A stretch of DNA of 64,000 bases from Tenacibaculum gallaicum (GTDB taxonomy: Bacteria > Bacteroidota > Bacteroidia > Flavobacteriales > Flavobacteriaceae): NCBI RefSeq assembly GCF_003387615.1, contig NZ_QUNS01000004.1:1-64000 (forward strand), written 5' to 3'. A program made the position numbers and the translations under genes. The notes under the pieces were generated by a model that was given only the letters and a program-made list of their open reading frames with translations, had not been told where the DNA came from and searched no databases. This document shows positions 46,973-56,180 of this stretch, in pieces; position 1 is the first letter of the stretch; every line of letters begins with the position of its first letter.

Positions 46973-47284
46973 ATGGAGAAACTTAAACAACGTTGGGGTA
47001 TAGAAAGTAATTGGGCTTTAACTGCTATTTTTATCGTTTTTGCAATAAACGGTTCTTTTGCTGCTTGGGTTGCCAGACCTGTTACCAATCTCTTAGGGTT
47101 GTCACCTGAAACTATGACTCCTTGGTTATATTATCCATTAAGAGTTTTACTTATCTTTCCTATTTACCAAACTACTTTGCCTTTAGTTGGTTGGCTTTTT
47201 GGTCAATTTAAGTTTTTTTGGGAATTTGAAAAAAAATTTTTAGCTCGTTTGGGTTTAGGCTTTTTGTTTAAAAACTCAAATTAA
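46973..47284 (+). CDS. Small membrane protein, DUF6787-like
   Basis: A protein of about 103 aa with two to three hydrophobic helices, beginning MEKLKQRWGIESNWALTAIF and with PLVGWLFGQFKFFWEFEKKF. I recall a family of this form in flavobacteria (DUF6787). The ATG at 46973 is chosen because upstream codons run through the preceding hairpin. Function unknown. Confidence 0.7.
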   Translation: MEKLKQRWGIESNWALTAIFIVFAINGSFAAWVARPVTNLLGLSPETMTPWLYYPLRVLLIFPIYQTTLPLVGWLFGQFKFFWEFEKKFLARLGLGFLFKNSN

Positions 47285-47294
47285 TCAGCTTGTA

Positions 47295-48155
47295 CTAACT
47301 ACTTGCACTAATTATTTTATGTATTGGTATAGGTAGTGATACTCCTTCTTTAAGAAAACGCTTATGTACAGCTTCTTTTAAAGCACATTTTGTTTTAAAT
47401 TCTCGAAAAGGTTCGTTTAACCACACGTAAGCACGCATGTGAATATGATCTGTATACACATCAATAACTCGAACATCTACTTGATGTACATCACCCATTA
47501 CCTGATCTGGCGTACGATAATCGATAACAGTTGGTAACTTAACTGCTTCTTCTTGTATAATCCTTCGTGCTAAATCAATATCTGCCTTTAATCCTATTTT
47601 AAAATTATTAAAACTCAATACATGGGAATCTTCTATGGTATGATTTAAAATAGAGTCTGTACTAATTACGGAGTTTGGTATAATGAGTCTCTTATTTTCA
47701 AAATTATTTATTACAGTATGTCTCAGCGTTATATCTTCAACAATTCCTACACGTGCTTCATCTAACTTAATATAGTCTCCTACTCGAAATGGACGGAAAA
47801 TAACAATAAAAGCTCCCGCTATTAAATTAGAGAGTGCTGCTTGTGCTGCAAAACCTATAATAGCTGCTAAAATACCTGCTCCAGAAAAAATAAGTGTTGC
47901 TTTACTTCTAAAAGCAGGTACCGTCATAATAATATATATAACACTTAAAAGGCCAATTATAAAAGTTACAGAATTTCGTAAAAATTGGATACTGGTTCTA
48001 CCGAAACGGTCTTCTTTTTTATGCTTAATTAGTTGCCATATTATAGCTCTTACGACTCTTGAAACTCCCCAAGCTATAAGCGCTACAAGTAAGATATACC
48101 CTACTATTCCGAAAAAGGAATTTAAATTGAATTTATATGTTAATAATTCTTTCAT
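47295..48155 (-). CDS. MscS-family mechanosensitive ion channel
   Basis: A 286-aa channel with three membrane helices; the third, pore-lining one is AAIIGFAAQAALSNLIAGAF, then the beta domain FRVGDYIKLDEARVGIVEDI and TLRHTVINNFENKRLIIPNS. A typical small MscS that opens on osmotic down-shock. The start overlaps the racemase stop by 1 bp (TAATG on the minus strand), giving translational coupling. Confidence 0.9.
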   Translation of the reverse strand: MKELLTYKFNLNSFFGIVGYILLVALIAWGVSRVVRAIIWQLIKHKKEDRFGRTSIQFLRNSVTFIIGLLSVIYIIMTVPAFRSKATLIFSGAGILAAIIGFAAQAALSNLIAGAFIVIFRPFRVGDYIKLDEARVGIVEDITLRHTVINNFENKRLIIPNSVISTDSILNHTIEDSHVLSFNNFKIGLKADIDLARRIIQEEAVKLPTVIDYRTPDQVMGDVHQVDVRVIDVYTDHIHMRAYVWLNEPFREFKTKCALKEAVHKRFLKEGVSLPIPIHKIISASS

Positions 48156-48841
48156 TATAAAGAAAGATTAAATGCTTTGGTTGCGTGAATTGTGGTTGTA
48201 TCAAAAACAGGAATTGATACATCATTTTGTTTTACCAATAGAGGGATTTCTGTGCATCCTAAAATAACACCTTCCGCGCCTTCTTCGTATGCTTTTTCTA
48301 CAATAGCAATATACTTTTCTTTGGATTCATCGCTAATAATCCCTTTTGCTAATTCAGCATAAATAATATGATGAATTACATCCCTATCTTCTGGATTAGG
48401 TATAATCGTATCTATATCAAAACTTTCTAATACATCTGTATAAAAAGTCTTCTCCATAGTGTATTTGGTTCCTAACAATAGAACTTTTTTCAAATGCTTT
48501 TCTACAATTGCTTCTGCAGTTGCTTCTGCAATATGAATTACAGGTATCGTAACTTTATTCTTCACAGCATCAATACATAAATGCATTGTATTTGCACAAA
48601 TTACAATACAACTGGCACCTGCTCTTTCTAAGCTTATAGCTGCATTGGCCATAATCTCGTCTAAAACATCCCATTTTCCTGCTACTTGCAATGCAGATAT
48701 TTCACCAAAATCAACAGAATTCACTAAAACTTTTGCAGTATGTACTCCTCCATACTTTTGCTGTGCTAAATCATTTAACACTTGATAATATGTAATTGTT
48801 GATTGAGGAGTTATTCCTCCTATAAGTCCTATTACTTCCAT
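48155..48841 (-). CDS. Aspartate/glutamate racemase family protein
   Basis: A 228-aa cofactor-free racemase-fold protein: MEVIGLIGGITPQSTITYY, first Cys in IVICANTMHL and second Cys in GVILGCTEIPLL, the two-base catalytic pair. Closest in look to aspartate racemase (YgeA/RacX type). It directly abuts the parC gene (parC stop 48842) and overlaps the MscS gene, so it is in the parE-parC operon. Confidence 0.87.
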   Translation of the reverse strand: MEVIGLIGGITPQSTITYYQVLNDLAQQKYGGVHTAKVLVNSVDFGEISALQVAGKWDVLDEIMANAAISLERAGASCIVICANTMHLCIDAVKNKVTIPVIHIAEATAEAIVEKHLKKVLLLGTKYTMEKTFYTDVLESFDIDTIIPNPEDRDVIHHIIYAELAKGIISDESKEKYIAIVEKAYEEGAEGVILGCTEIPLLVKQNDVSIPVFDTTTIHATKAFNLSL

Positions 48842-51559
48842 TTAAAACAATGCTGTTTGACTTTCGTCATCTTTATCTTTCTTCTTCTTTTGAAGTGCTT
48901 TTTCTAATGCTCTCTTTGCTTTATCTTCTTTAGATCCCACAAACTCTTTATCTTTAGGTTTTGCATCTTCTACATCCAAAGATAATGATTCTTCTTCTTT
49001 AATTTCTTCTTCATCGTTTACCTCAATGTCTTCAACCTTTTCTTCTTCTGGTTCTTCATAAGGTAACGACTCTAACAAGTTTACTGTTTTTATTTTGTCA
49101 GTTGTTAGTTGGTTTCCTTGAGCTTTAATTCCTTTAATTGCTATAAACTCTTCAAAGTTCACCTCTATTTTGTCTAAACTTCTTTTTGAGAAAATCACCT
49201 CAGCCATAGGACGATAATCTGTAGCTATGATTTCTAATTTTGACTTTTCTTCTTCTGATATAAAAAGTTCTTCCTTATCTGGTGTTTCAATTAAAAATCG
49301 CTTTACAAAATAACGCTCTTTTGTACCGTCAAAATAAATTGCTGAAATTGGTTTATTTGGCTTCCACTTTTCAAGCACAATCATATCATTATCAAAATGC
49401 ATCGCTAAATCTGGCGATACTGCTTTTATTTTTCCTGATTGTGTAGCTATTAATATCTTATCTTCTGCTCTAAACTCACCTAACAACTCTCCTCTACCGT
49501 CAACATTTAATCGATGTACTGTATCGTCAAACCAAATTTTTCTAGGTTTTAAAGTTGAGACTCCTGCTTCTTTAAACTCTACTTTTTTTACTGAATACTT
49601 GGTTACTAAATTACCTCGAACTCCACGTCCTTTTACAGCTAAATCTGCAAAATCAATATCCCATTTTAGCTTTTTAACGCTTCCAACTGCTCTGAGTAAA
49701 ATAGTTACTACCTCAGCTTCACCATTAGAGTTGGCTGTGAAATACAATACTTTTGATTTTGAATCTCCGTTGGCTAAGTTATATTCCTTATCTCTAGTTA
49801 CCGATGTTACATTAAAACGCTTCATATACGAAGGGCCTTTTGCTCCATCTCTGTATATCATGTTGTAAACTGTACGTTTATCTTTTTTCTTAAATATAGC
49901 AACGTGAATAATTCCTTTACCTACAAAGGTTTTAGAATCTACCTTCGTCACCACCATTGAACCATTGTCTCTAAATATAATGACATCATCAATATCGGCA
50001 CAATCAGTAACATATTCATCTTTCTTTAATGATGTTCCTATAAACCCTTCTTCTCTATTTACATAAAGTTTAGAGTTACGCATTACTACTTTGGTAGCTA
50101 CAATATCATCAAAAATTCGGATTTCAGTTTTACGCTCTTTTCCTTTTCCGTATTTTGATTTTAACTCTTTAAAGTAATCTATTGCAAAATCAATTAAATT
50201 ATCTAAATGATGTTTAACCTCAGTTATTTTTTCTTCTAAACCTTCAATAAATTGTTTTGCTTTATCAATATCGAACTTAGATATTTTCTTTATTCTTATT
50301 TCTGTTAAACGAACAATATCTTCTTCAGTTACTTCTCTTTTTAGGTGCTTGGTATGAGGTTTTAATCCTTCATCAATTGCTTTGATTACTCCTTCCCAAG
50401 TTTCTACTTCTTCAATATCACGGTAAATTCTATTCTCAATAAAAATACGTTCTAAAGAAGCAAAGTGCCATTGTTCTTCTAACTCGTGTAATTGAATCTC
50501 TAATTCACGTTTTAGCAACTCTACTGTAAAATCTGTCGATTTTTTTAACACTTCTGTTACTCCAATAAACACTGGCTTATTGTCTTCAATAATACAACAT
50601 AACGGAGATATTGAGTTTTCGCAACTGGTAAAAGCATACAATGCATCAATCGTTTTATCGGGTGATACATTTGCTGGTAAATGCACTAAGATTTCAACAT
50701 TGGCTGCCGTATTATCTTCAATACGTTTTATCTTAATTTTACCTTTATCATTAGCTTTTAAAATACTATCAATTAAAGAAGATGTGGTTGTACCAAAAGG
50801 GATCTCAGTAATTACTAGTGTTTTTTTATCGAGTGCTGAAATTTTGGCTCTTACTCTTACTTTCCCTCCTCTTTTACCATCGTTATAGTTGGTAACATCT
50901 GCTATTCCTCCTGTTAAAAAATCGGGTATGATTGTAAAACTTCTTCCTTTTAAGTATTTTACAGATGCATCTATTAGCTCGTTAAAGTTATGTGGTAATA
51001 TTTTTGTAGAAAGTCCTACTGCAATTCCTTCCGCTCCCTGTGCTAATAACATAGGAAACTTTACAGGTAAGTTTACAGGTTCTTTTTTACGTCCATCATA
51101 CGAAGCTTGCCATTCAGTGGTTTTGGCATTGAAAACAACATCTAGTGCAAATTTTGATAATCGTGCTTCAATATAACGAGAGGCTGCAGCACGGTCTCCT
51201 GTTAAAATATTACCCCAGTTACCTTGCATATCGATTAGCAGTTCTTTCTGCCCCATTTGTACCATGGCATCAGCAATTGAAGCGTCTCCGTGTGGATGGT
51301 ACTGCATTGTATGACCAACAATGTTTGCTACTTTGTTATAGCGACCATCATCTAAATCTTTCATTGAATGCATAATACGACGTTGCACGGGTTTAAACCC
51401 ATCTTCCATAGATGGCACTGCACGTTCTAAAATTACATACGAAGCATAATCTAAAAACCACTCTTTATACATTCCCGTAACCTTAGTTATGGTTTCTGTA
51501 TTTTCAAGGGGTTGATTTAATTCTTCGTCGTGTTCGTAATTGTTACTTTCTTCACTCAT
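48842..51559 (-). CDS. parC: DNA topoisomerase IV subunit A
   Basis: A 905-aa type IIA subunit. Catalytic tyrosine Y129 is in AAASRYIEARL; the quinolone region reads HPHGDASIADAM (89-100), in which the usual Ser is Ala93 while the acidic position is Asp97. The coiled-coil tower and a C-terminal beta-pinwheel (about 500-800; RGVRGNLVTKYSVKKVEF) follow, and the last 110 residues are a highly charged Glu/Lys tail. The absence of a typical GyrA-box and pairing with parE define it as topoisomerase IV rather than gyrase. It decatenates daughter chromosomes. Confidence 0.93.
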   Translation of the reverse strand: MSEESNNYEHDEELNQPLENTETITKVTGMYKEWFLDYASYVILERAVPSMEDGFKPVQRRIMHSMKDLDDGRYNKVANIVGHTMQYHPHGDASIADAMVQMGQKELLIDMQGNWGNILTGDRAAASRYIEARLSKFALDVVFNAKTTEWQASYDGRKKEPVNLPVKFPMLLAQGAEGIAVGLSTKILPHNFNELIDASVKYLKGRSFTIIPDFLTGGIADVTNYNDGKRGGKVRVRAKISALDKKTLVITEIPFGTTTSSLIDSILKANDKGKIKIKRIEDNTAANVEILVHLPANVSPDKTIDALYAFTSCENSISPLCCIIEDNKPVFIGVTEVLKKSTDFTVELLKRELEIQLHELEEQWHFASLERIFIENRIYRDIEEVETWEGVIKAIDEGLKPHTKHLKREVTEEDIVRLTEIRIKKISKFDIDKAKQFIEGLEEKITEVKHHLDNLIDFAIDYFKELKSKYGKGKERKTEIRIFDDIVATKVVMRNSKLYVNREEGFIGTSLKKDEYVTDCADIDDVIIFRDNGSMVVTKVDSKTFVGKGIIHVAIFKKKDKRTVYNMIYRDGAKGPSYMKRFNVTSVTRDKEYNLANGDSKSKVLYFTANSNGEAEVVTILLRAVGSVKKLKWDIDFADLAVKGRGVRGNLVTKYSVKKVEFKEAGVSTLKPRKIWFDDTVHRLNVDGRGELLGEFRAEDKILIATQSGKIKAVSPDLAMHFDNDMIVLEKWKPNKPISAIYFDGTKERYFVKRFLIETPDKEELFISEEEKSKLEIIATDYRPMAEVIFSKRSLDKIEVNFEEFIAIKGIKAQGNQLTTDKIKTVNLLESLPYEEPEEEKVEDIEVNDEEEIKEEESLSLDVEDAKPKDKEFVGSKEDKAKRALEKALQKKKKDKDDESQTALF

Positions 51560-51585
51560 GTATGAATGTTTAAACTTTTATTCGT

Positions 51586-51777
51586 TTAAGAGTTGGTTTG
51601 TTTCTTCTTAATTAGTAGAAAAATAGCTATACAAACTAAGGCTGCTACTATCATATTGATATAAGACGACCTATTTGCCCCCCAATTTAAATTGTCAAAA
51701 TCTACGTTAAATACGTTAACTAAAAAAATTGAAAATGCTATTAATAAATATATTCTAGCTCTTCTATTTCTATCCAT
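51586..51777 (-). CDS. Small two-helix membrane protein in the topoisomerase IV operon
   Basis: A 63-aa protein: MDRNRRARIYLLIAFSIFLV then a loop with NWGANRSSY and a second helix (INMIVAALVCIAIFLLIKKK). Positively charged ends frame both helices. It lies 26 bp upstream of parC and 47 bp downstream of the next small gene. No family recognised; likely cotranscribed with parE and parC. Confidence 0.65.
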   Translation of the reverse strand: MDRNRRARIYLLIAFSIFLVNVFNVDFDNLNWGANRSSYINMIVAALVCIAIFLLIKKKQTNS

Positions 51778-51824
51778 TATTTTTTTGCACTTAGTTACAA
51801 GCTAATTTATTTATCTGATGTTTT

Positions 51825-51995
51825 TTATTCTTTAGTCGTTTTGATAGATAAGCCTAATACTAAAGCCATAATCAGCATTAATAATGTTCCTATATATGAA
51901 TTTTGACTTGATAGTCTACCAAAGTAAACCATTAAAACACAAGCAAGAATCATTATTAATGATACTATTATAATTACTTTCTTTAATTCTTTCAT
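51825..51995 (-). CDS. Second small two-helix membrane protein, directly after parE
   Basis: A 56-aa ORF (ATG at 51993-51995): MKELKKVIIIVSLIMILACV, then GRLSSQNSY, then a helix TLLMLIMALVLGLS ending KTTKE. One base separates it from the parE stop codon, so its translation is likely coupled to parE. Two helices with a short loop, like the neighbour at 51586, although with no clear sequence identity. Unknown function. Confidence 0.6.
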   Translation of the reverse strand: MKELKKVIIIVSLIMILACVLMVYFGRLSSQNSYIGTLLMLIMALVLGLSIKTTKE

Positions 51996-51996
51996 A

Positions 51997-53853
51997 TTAA
52001 TTTTCTTCTACAATATCTAACTCAACTTTTAGATTGTTGATGATAAACTTTTGTCTGTCTGGAGTATTTTTACCCATATAGAACTCTAACATTTGTTCTA
52101 TCGACATTTCTTTATCTAACATTATTGGATCTAAACGAATATCGTCTCCAATAAAATGGACAAATTCATTAGGAGAAATCTCCCCTAACCCTTTAAATCG
52201 AGTTATTTCTGGTTTTCCTCTTAGTTTATCTATTGCTGCTTTCTTTTCTTCTTCTGAATAACAATAAATCGTTTCTTTTTTATTTCGAACTCTAAATAAC
52301 GGAGTATCTAATATATATAAATGTCCTTCTTTTATAACCTCAGGAAAAAATTGTAAGAAAAAAGTAATTAATAACAAACGAATATGCATACCATCAACAT
52401 CGGCATCGGTAGCAATTACAATATTGTTATATCGTAAGTCTTCTAATCCATCTTCTATATTTAAAGCAGCTTGGAGTAGGTTAAACTCTTCATTTTCGTA
52501 AACGATTTTTTTTGACAACCCGTATGAGTTTAATGGTTTCCCTTTTAAACTAAATACTGCTTGTGTGTTTACGTCTCTTGATTTAGTTATCGATCCACTT
52601 GCCGAGTCTCCCTCGGTAATGAATAATGTAGTGTCTAAATATTTTTCTTTTTTCGTGTCTCCAAAATGGATGCGACAATCACGTAGTTTTTTATTATGTA
52701 AACTTGCCTTTTTTGCTCTGTCTCTTGCTAGTTTACGTATACCCGATAACTCTTTACGTTCTTTTTCTGCTTGCAGTATTTTCTTTTGAAGCTTATCGGC
52801 TACTTCAGTGTTTTTATGTAAGTAATTATCTAGCTGTGTTTTAACAAAGTCATTGATGTACGTACGAACGGTTGGTAGGTCTCCTCCCATTTCGGTAGAC
52901 CCTAACTTCGTCTTTGTTTGACTTTCAAAAACAGGTTCCATCACCTTGATAGATATCGCAGAGATAATTGATTTACGTACATCGGAAGCATCAAAGTTCT
53001 TTCCAAAAAACTCGCGTACTGTTTTTACTATGGCTTCTCTAAATGCATTTAAGTGTGTACCTCCTTGTGTGGTATTTTGTCCGTTTACAAACGAATGATA
53101 TTCTTCTGAATATTGTGTTTTACTATGGGTTATCGCTACCTCAATATCATCGCCTCGTAAGTGAATAATTGGATACAACATATCGTCTTGATTGTTGTTG
53201 TCTTCCAATAAATCTTTTAATCCGTTTTCTGAATAAAATTTCTCTCCATTAAAAACTATAGTTAATCCTGGGTTTAGGTACACATAGTTTTTTAATAATT
53301 TAGAAATGTATTCAGGACGATACATATAATTCTTAAAGATGGTTTCATCAGCTATAAAAGTCACCTTAGTACCTTTACGACGTGATGTTTCATCTAATAA
53401 CTCTTGATTTGTTAAGTTTCCTTTTTCAAATTCTGCTGAGGCTGATTTACCGTCACGGTTAGATTCTACTCTAAAATAGGTTGATAACGCATTTACTGCT
53501 TTGGTACCTACCCCGTTTAATCCTACTGACTTTTTAAAGGCTTTGGAATCGTATTTTCCTCCTGTATTCATCTTCGAAACTACATCCACTACTTTTCCTA
53601 GTGGAATCCCTCGTCCGTAATCTCGTACAATTACTTTATTTCCTTGTACAGAAACTTCTATAGTCTTACCTCCTCCCATGACAAATTCGTCAATAGAGTT
53701 ATCTAAAACCTCTTTAACCAAAATGTAAATTCCGTCGTCTGGTGATGATCCATCTCCAAGTTTACCAATATACATCCCTGGTCGCATACGGATATGTTCT
53801 TTCCAATCGAGCGAGCGTATATTGTCTTCGGTATATTGTGTTTCCTGCGTCAT
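51997..53853 (-). CDS. parE: DNA topoisomerase IV subunit B
   Basis: A 618-aa ATPase subunit. GHKL motifs: [14 protein letters not shown] (N-box), RDYGRGIP, and [14 protein letters not shown] (ATP lid); the Toprim region has [12 protein letters not shown] and [15 protein letters not shown] with the Mg-binding acidic residues. The length and the opening [19 protein letters not shown] match the Bacteroidota ParE, not GyrB. First gene of an operon parE-56aa-63aa-parC-racemase-MscS. Confidence 0.94.
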   Translation of the reverse strand: MTQETQYTEDNIRSLDWKEHIRMRPGMYIGKLGDGSSPDDGIYILVKEVLDNSIDEFVMGGGKTIEVSVQGNKVIVRDYGRGIPLGKVVDVVSKMNTGGKYDSKAFKKSVGLNGVGTKAVNALSTYFRVESNRDGKSASAEFEKGNLTNQELLDETSRRKGTKVTFIADETIFKNYMYRPEYISKLLKNYVYLNPGLTIVFNGEKFYSENGLKDLLEDNNNQDDMLYPIIHLRGDDIEVAITHSKTQYSEEYHSFVNGQNTTQGGTHLNAFREAIVKTVREFFGKNFDASDVRKSIISAISIKVMEPVFESQTKTKLGSTEMGGDLPTVRTYINDFVKTQLDNYLHKNTEVADKLQKKILQAEKERKELSGIRKLARDRAKKASLHNKKLRDCRIHFGDTKKEKYLDTTLFITEGDSASGSITKSRDVNTQAVFSLKGKPLNSYGLSKKIVYENEEFNLLQAALNIEDGLEDLRYNNIVIATDADVDGMHIRLLLITFFLQFFPEVIKEGHLYILDTPLFRVRNKKETIYCYSEEEKKAAIDKLRGKPEITRFKGLGEISPNEFVHFIGDDIRLDPIMLDKEMSIEQMLEFYMGKNTPDRQKFIINNLKVELDIVEEN

Positions 53854-53911
53854 AAAAAATCGTGTGAATTGAAGTCTGTGCTAAAATAGTACTTCGGCAG
53901 AAAAAATAAAA

Positions 53912-53941
53912 AACTCTGTTAATATAGTTATCAACAGAGTT
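53912..53941 (-). terminator. Terminator upstream of parE
   Basis: AACTCTGTT / AACAGAGTT (9-bp stem, 12-nt loop) with T-rich continuation on the minus strand; it lies just past the stop of the 78-aa gene (stop at 53946), thus terminating that unit before parE. Confidence 0.7.
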
Positions 53942-53945
53942 CGTT

Positions 53946-54182
53946 TTATTTCTTTTTTAATGCTTTTTTCTCCCATTTACAGAGCAATCTTCCATATTTC
54001 CTTACTTTTTTCTCTGTACTTTCTTTTATAGTTGTTTTACATTGAGATAATCCTCTACAGTTTTTTTTGAAGTGATATTTTGTGCTTGCTACACTACTAC
54101 AGATATACACTTTTTTGTCTTCTACTTTTTGAAATGCCACCAATACACTTACTGATAGTAGCATTATTATGACTTTTTTCAT
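53946..54182 (-). CDS. Small exported cysteine protein
   Basis: A 78-aa protein: signal-like N-terminus (MKKVIIMLLSVSVLVAFQ) then VYICSSVASTKYHFKKNCRGLSQCKTTIKE and GRLLCKWE, with four Cys. The pattern Y-H-x-x-x-N-C-x-G-L-x-x-C ... GR-x-x-C is one I have seen in small exported proteins near nuclease genes; I cannot name the family. It follows the thermonuclease gene by 8 bp in the same direction. Confidence 0.65.
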   Translation of the reverse strand: MKKVIIMLLSVSVLVAFQKVEDKKVYICSSVASTKYHFKKNCRGLSQCKTTIKESTEKKVRKYGRLLCKWEKKALKKK

Positions 54183-54190
54183 TTGTTTGG

Positions 54191-54661
54191 TTATTTTGGT
54201 TGTTTTCTATATTGCCATGGTGTGATTACATTGGGTAATGACCACATACCTATTTTAAGTTGTTTTGCCTTTACTTCTAACAAAGCATATTCTTTATTTT
54301 TTGAATACTTTTTAAAGTGCATTGCCAATCCTTTTTTTACTAAGCTTTTATTGACATTTTTATGATTATCAAAGTATATTTCAGCAATTAAACGGTTCCA
54401 ATGCCATTTTCCTTTGTTGATTATTTTAACTGTTTTTCCAAATATTTTGTTGGATACAAATTGTTTTGCTTTGGTGCTAAAAGGTTGCCCTTTTTCAGGA
54501 CAATCAATATGTTCTAACCTTATGTATATTGGTTTGTTTTGATACAACACCTTCACCGTATCTCCGTCTACTACCCCAATTACTCTTGCGTTGAATTCTT
54601 TTGGTACTTTTACTCCTGTTAAAGTTACTAATAAAAATAATAGTATTGTTTTTAGGTACAT
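54191..54661 (-). CDS. Thermonuclease (SNase-like) protein
   Basis: A 156-aa exported staphylococcal-nuclease-fold protein. Signal peptide at the start; DGDTVKVLY and IRLEHIDCPEKGQPF are the conserved SNase segments (calcium site and active Arg), and RLIAEIYFDN is the later conserved strand. Secreted sugar-non-specific nuclease. Starts at 54661 with MYLKTILLFLLVTLTGV. Operon partner: the small Cys protein downstream. Confidence 0.87.
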   Translation of the reverse strand: MYLKTILLFLLVTLTGVKVPKEFNARVIGVVDGDTVKVLYQNKPIYIRLEHIDCPEKGQPFSTKAKQFVSNKIFGKTVKIINKGKWHWNRLIAEIYFDNHKNVNKSLVKKGLAMHFKKYSKNKEYALLEVKAKQLKIGMWSLPNVITPWQYRKQPK

Positions 54662-54703
54662 AGTTTAGTTTGTATGAATAAAACTGTTGATAATATTATA
54701 TTT

Positions 54704-55780
54704 TTAATTAGTTTTTTCTTTTGCAAACTCTTCATAGTAATTTATCGTTTCTAAAAGCAAAGAATCAAACTTATAGATATCATCAATTGTTGCTATTTTT
54801 TCCCTTATCTCTTTTTTATTAGCATCAAATACCCCTAAATATTTGGTTTTTCCATTAAAATGAAACCTACATAATGGTTTACGATTGTTATTATCTAATA
54901 AAACGCCAAAATAAGATTGTGTGTCCCTAAAAGCAATTCTTTCTATAGGTATTTTTTTTCTTAGTATTGCCACCACAATCCTATAGGCTTCCATTTCTTC
55001 TTCTGTAGTTACTATTTTATTTTCTTTTTTTTCTTCGTGCTCTATACTTTCTTCTACCAACTTTTCTTCTTCTTTATTTAAAGCATTATGCAGTCTTTCA
55101 TTTACTTTTTCACTTATTAATTGATTAATAGATTTTGACACTAATTCTTTAAACTGCTCTAACACTCTTTCTGTTTGTCTTCCTGAATAAACTCTTGAAG
55201 AAAAGAACCGAACAAAATCATTTTCTGGTTCAATTAATTGACTATTAAATATCTTCTTTATTTCTTTTGAATACTTTAAAGAGCTTGCATTATTAACTAT
55301 TTGATTGACATCAAACTTTGTTTTATGAAATTTAACAACTTCATTAATTACAGGCTCTTTTAGTTTGGTTATATCAAACTCTAAAAATGGTTTTTCATCC
55401 ATTTTGTTTGTTTCTTCTAAATCGGTAAAGAACTTATATTCTACACCATTAGTTAGAAGTGCAAATCGTGATTTTGATGTATGAAAATATCTAAATAACT
55501 GTGAATTGTGCGTGTTTAAATCTTCTTTCCAATGCTTACATTCTATTATTAAAATAGGAACCTTATTTTCAATTATAGCATAATCTACTTTTTCTCCTTT
55601 TTTCAACCCTATATCTGCTGTAAACTCTGGGATTACTTCTGTTGGATTAAAAATATCATACCCTAATAAGTCTATAAAAGGCAATACAAAAGCTGTTTTA
55701 GTAGCTTCTTCGGTTTCTATTTGCTCTTTTAATGTTGTAATTTTCTGTGATAACTCTTTTAGTTTGTTGGCTAGTTCCAT
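54704..55780 (-). CDS. Orphan HsdR N-terminal-domain (PD-(D/E)XK) protein
   Basis: A 358-aa protein. Residues about 20-150 resemble the type I restriction HsdR N-terminal nuclease domain, with the PD-(D/E)XK residues D66, E80 and K82 in VDYAII ... LIIECKHWK, plus FRYFHTSKSRFALLTNGVEYKFF. It lacks the helicase motor and there is no hsdM or hsdS in the window, so it is not a type I system. The middle is a coiled coil (about 215-265) and the C-terminus has a beta part (PLCRFHFNGKTKYLGVF). It may be a lone nuclease or a regulator. 11 bp after the TM2 gene. Confidence 0.75.
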   Translation of the reverse strand: MELANKLKELSQKITTLKEQIETEEATKTAFVLPFIDLLGYDIFNPTEVIPEFTADIGLKKGEKVDYAIIENKVPILIIECKHWKEDLNTHNSQLFRYFHTSKSRFALLTNGVEYKFFTDLEETNKMDEKPFLEFDITKLKEPVINEVVKFHKTKFDVNQIVNNASSLKYSKEIKKIFNSQLIEPENDFVRFFSSRVYSGRQTERVLEQFKELVSKSINQLISEKVNERLHNALNKEEEKLVEESIEHEEKKENKIVTTEEEMEAYRIVVAILRKKIPIERIAFRDTQSYFGVLLDNNNRKPLCRFHFNGKTKYLGVFDANKKEIREKIATIDDIYKFDSLLLETINYYEEFAKEKTN

Positions 55781-55791
55781 ATTTCTTTATT

Positions 55792-56082
55792 TTAGGCTTT
55801 CATCGCTTGTACCATTGCTATGTTTCTAGCACGCTCATCTTCTCTTTCTTTTTTATCTATTTCTTCTATTTGCTGAAAAATTAATGAGTTAAACTTTTCT
55901 ACTTTACTAGACATTGTAAACAAGTCTATCAATGCCCATATACCTAGTCCTCCTAGTGTAAACCAGTATAAAAATTGTACTCCCCATTTTCCTAAATAAG
56001 CATAATGAGCTCCTAAAAAAAGCAATAATATGTATGCAGTTCCTGTTGATTTCACCTTTGATTGTAAATAATGTTTGTTCAT
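55792..56082 (-). CDS. TM2-domain membrane protein
   Basis: A 96-aa protein with the TM2 domain: ILLLFLGAHYAYLGKWGVQFLYW and GGLGIWALIDLFTM form two helices around a short turn. The C-terminal helix is charged (QQIEEIDKKEREDERARN). Function of the family is unknown. It is first of a run with the HsdR-N gene and preceded by a palindromic terminator. Confidence 0.82.
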   Translation of the reverse strand: MNKHYLQSKVKSTGTAYILLLFLGAHYAYLGKWGVQFLYWFTLGGLGIWALIDLFTMSSKVEKFNSLIFQQIEEIDKKEREDERARNIAMVQAMKA

Positions 56083-56132
56083 TTTTTTTTGTTTTGGTTA
56101 TATACACCAAAGCTAAACTCCTTAAAAAACAA

Positions 56133-56156
56133 AACCTTACGGATTTCCGTAAGGTT
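56133..56156. terminator. Palindromic hairpin, copy 1 of an AACCYTACGGA family
   Basis: AACCTTACGGA-tt-TCCGTAAGGTT, 11-bp perfect arms; T-tract on the minus strand. Lies downstream of the SH3 gene. Related copies at 56768 and 57245. Confidence 0.75.
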
Positions 56157-56180
56157 ATAAATTCATACTATAAAATTATA

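Noticed and set aside
54704..55780. Type I restriction-modification system
   Set aside because: Only the N-terminal nuclease domain of HsdR is present; no helicase motor, hsdM or hsdS in the window.
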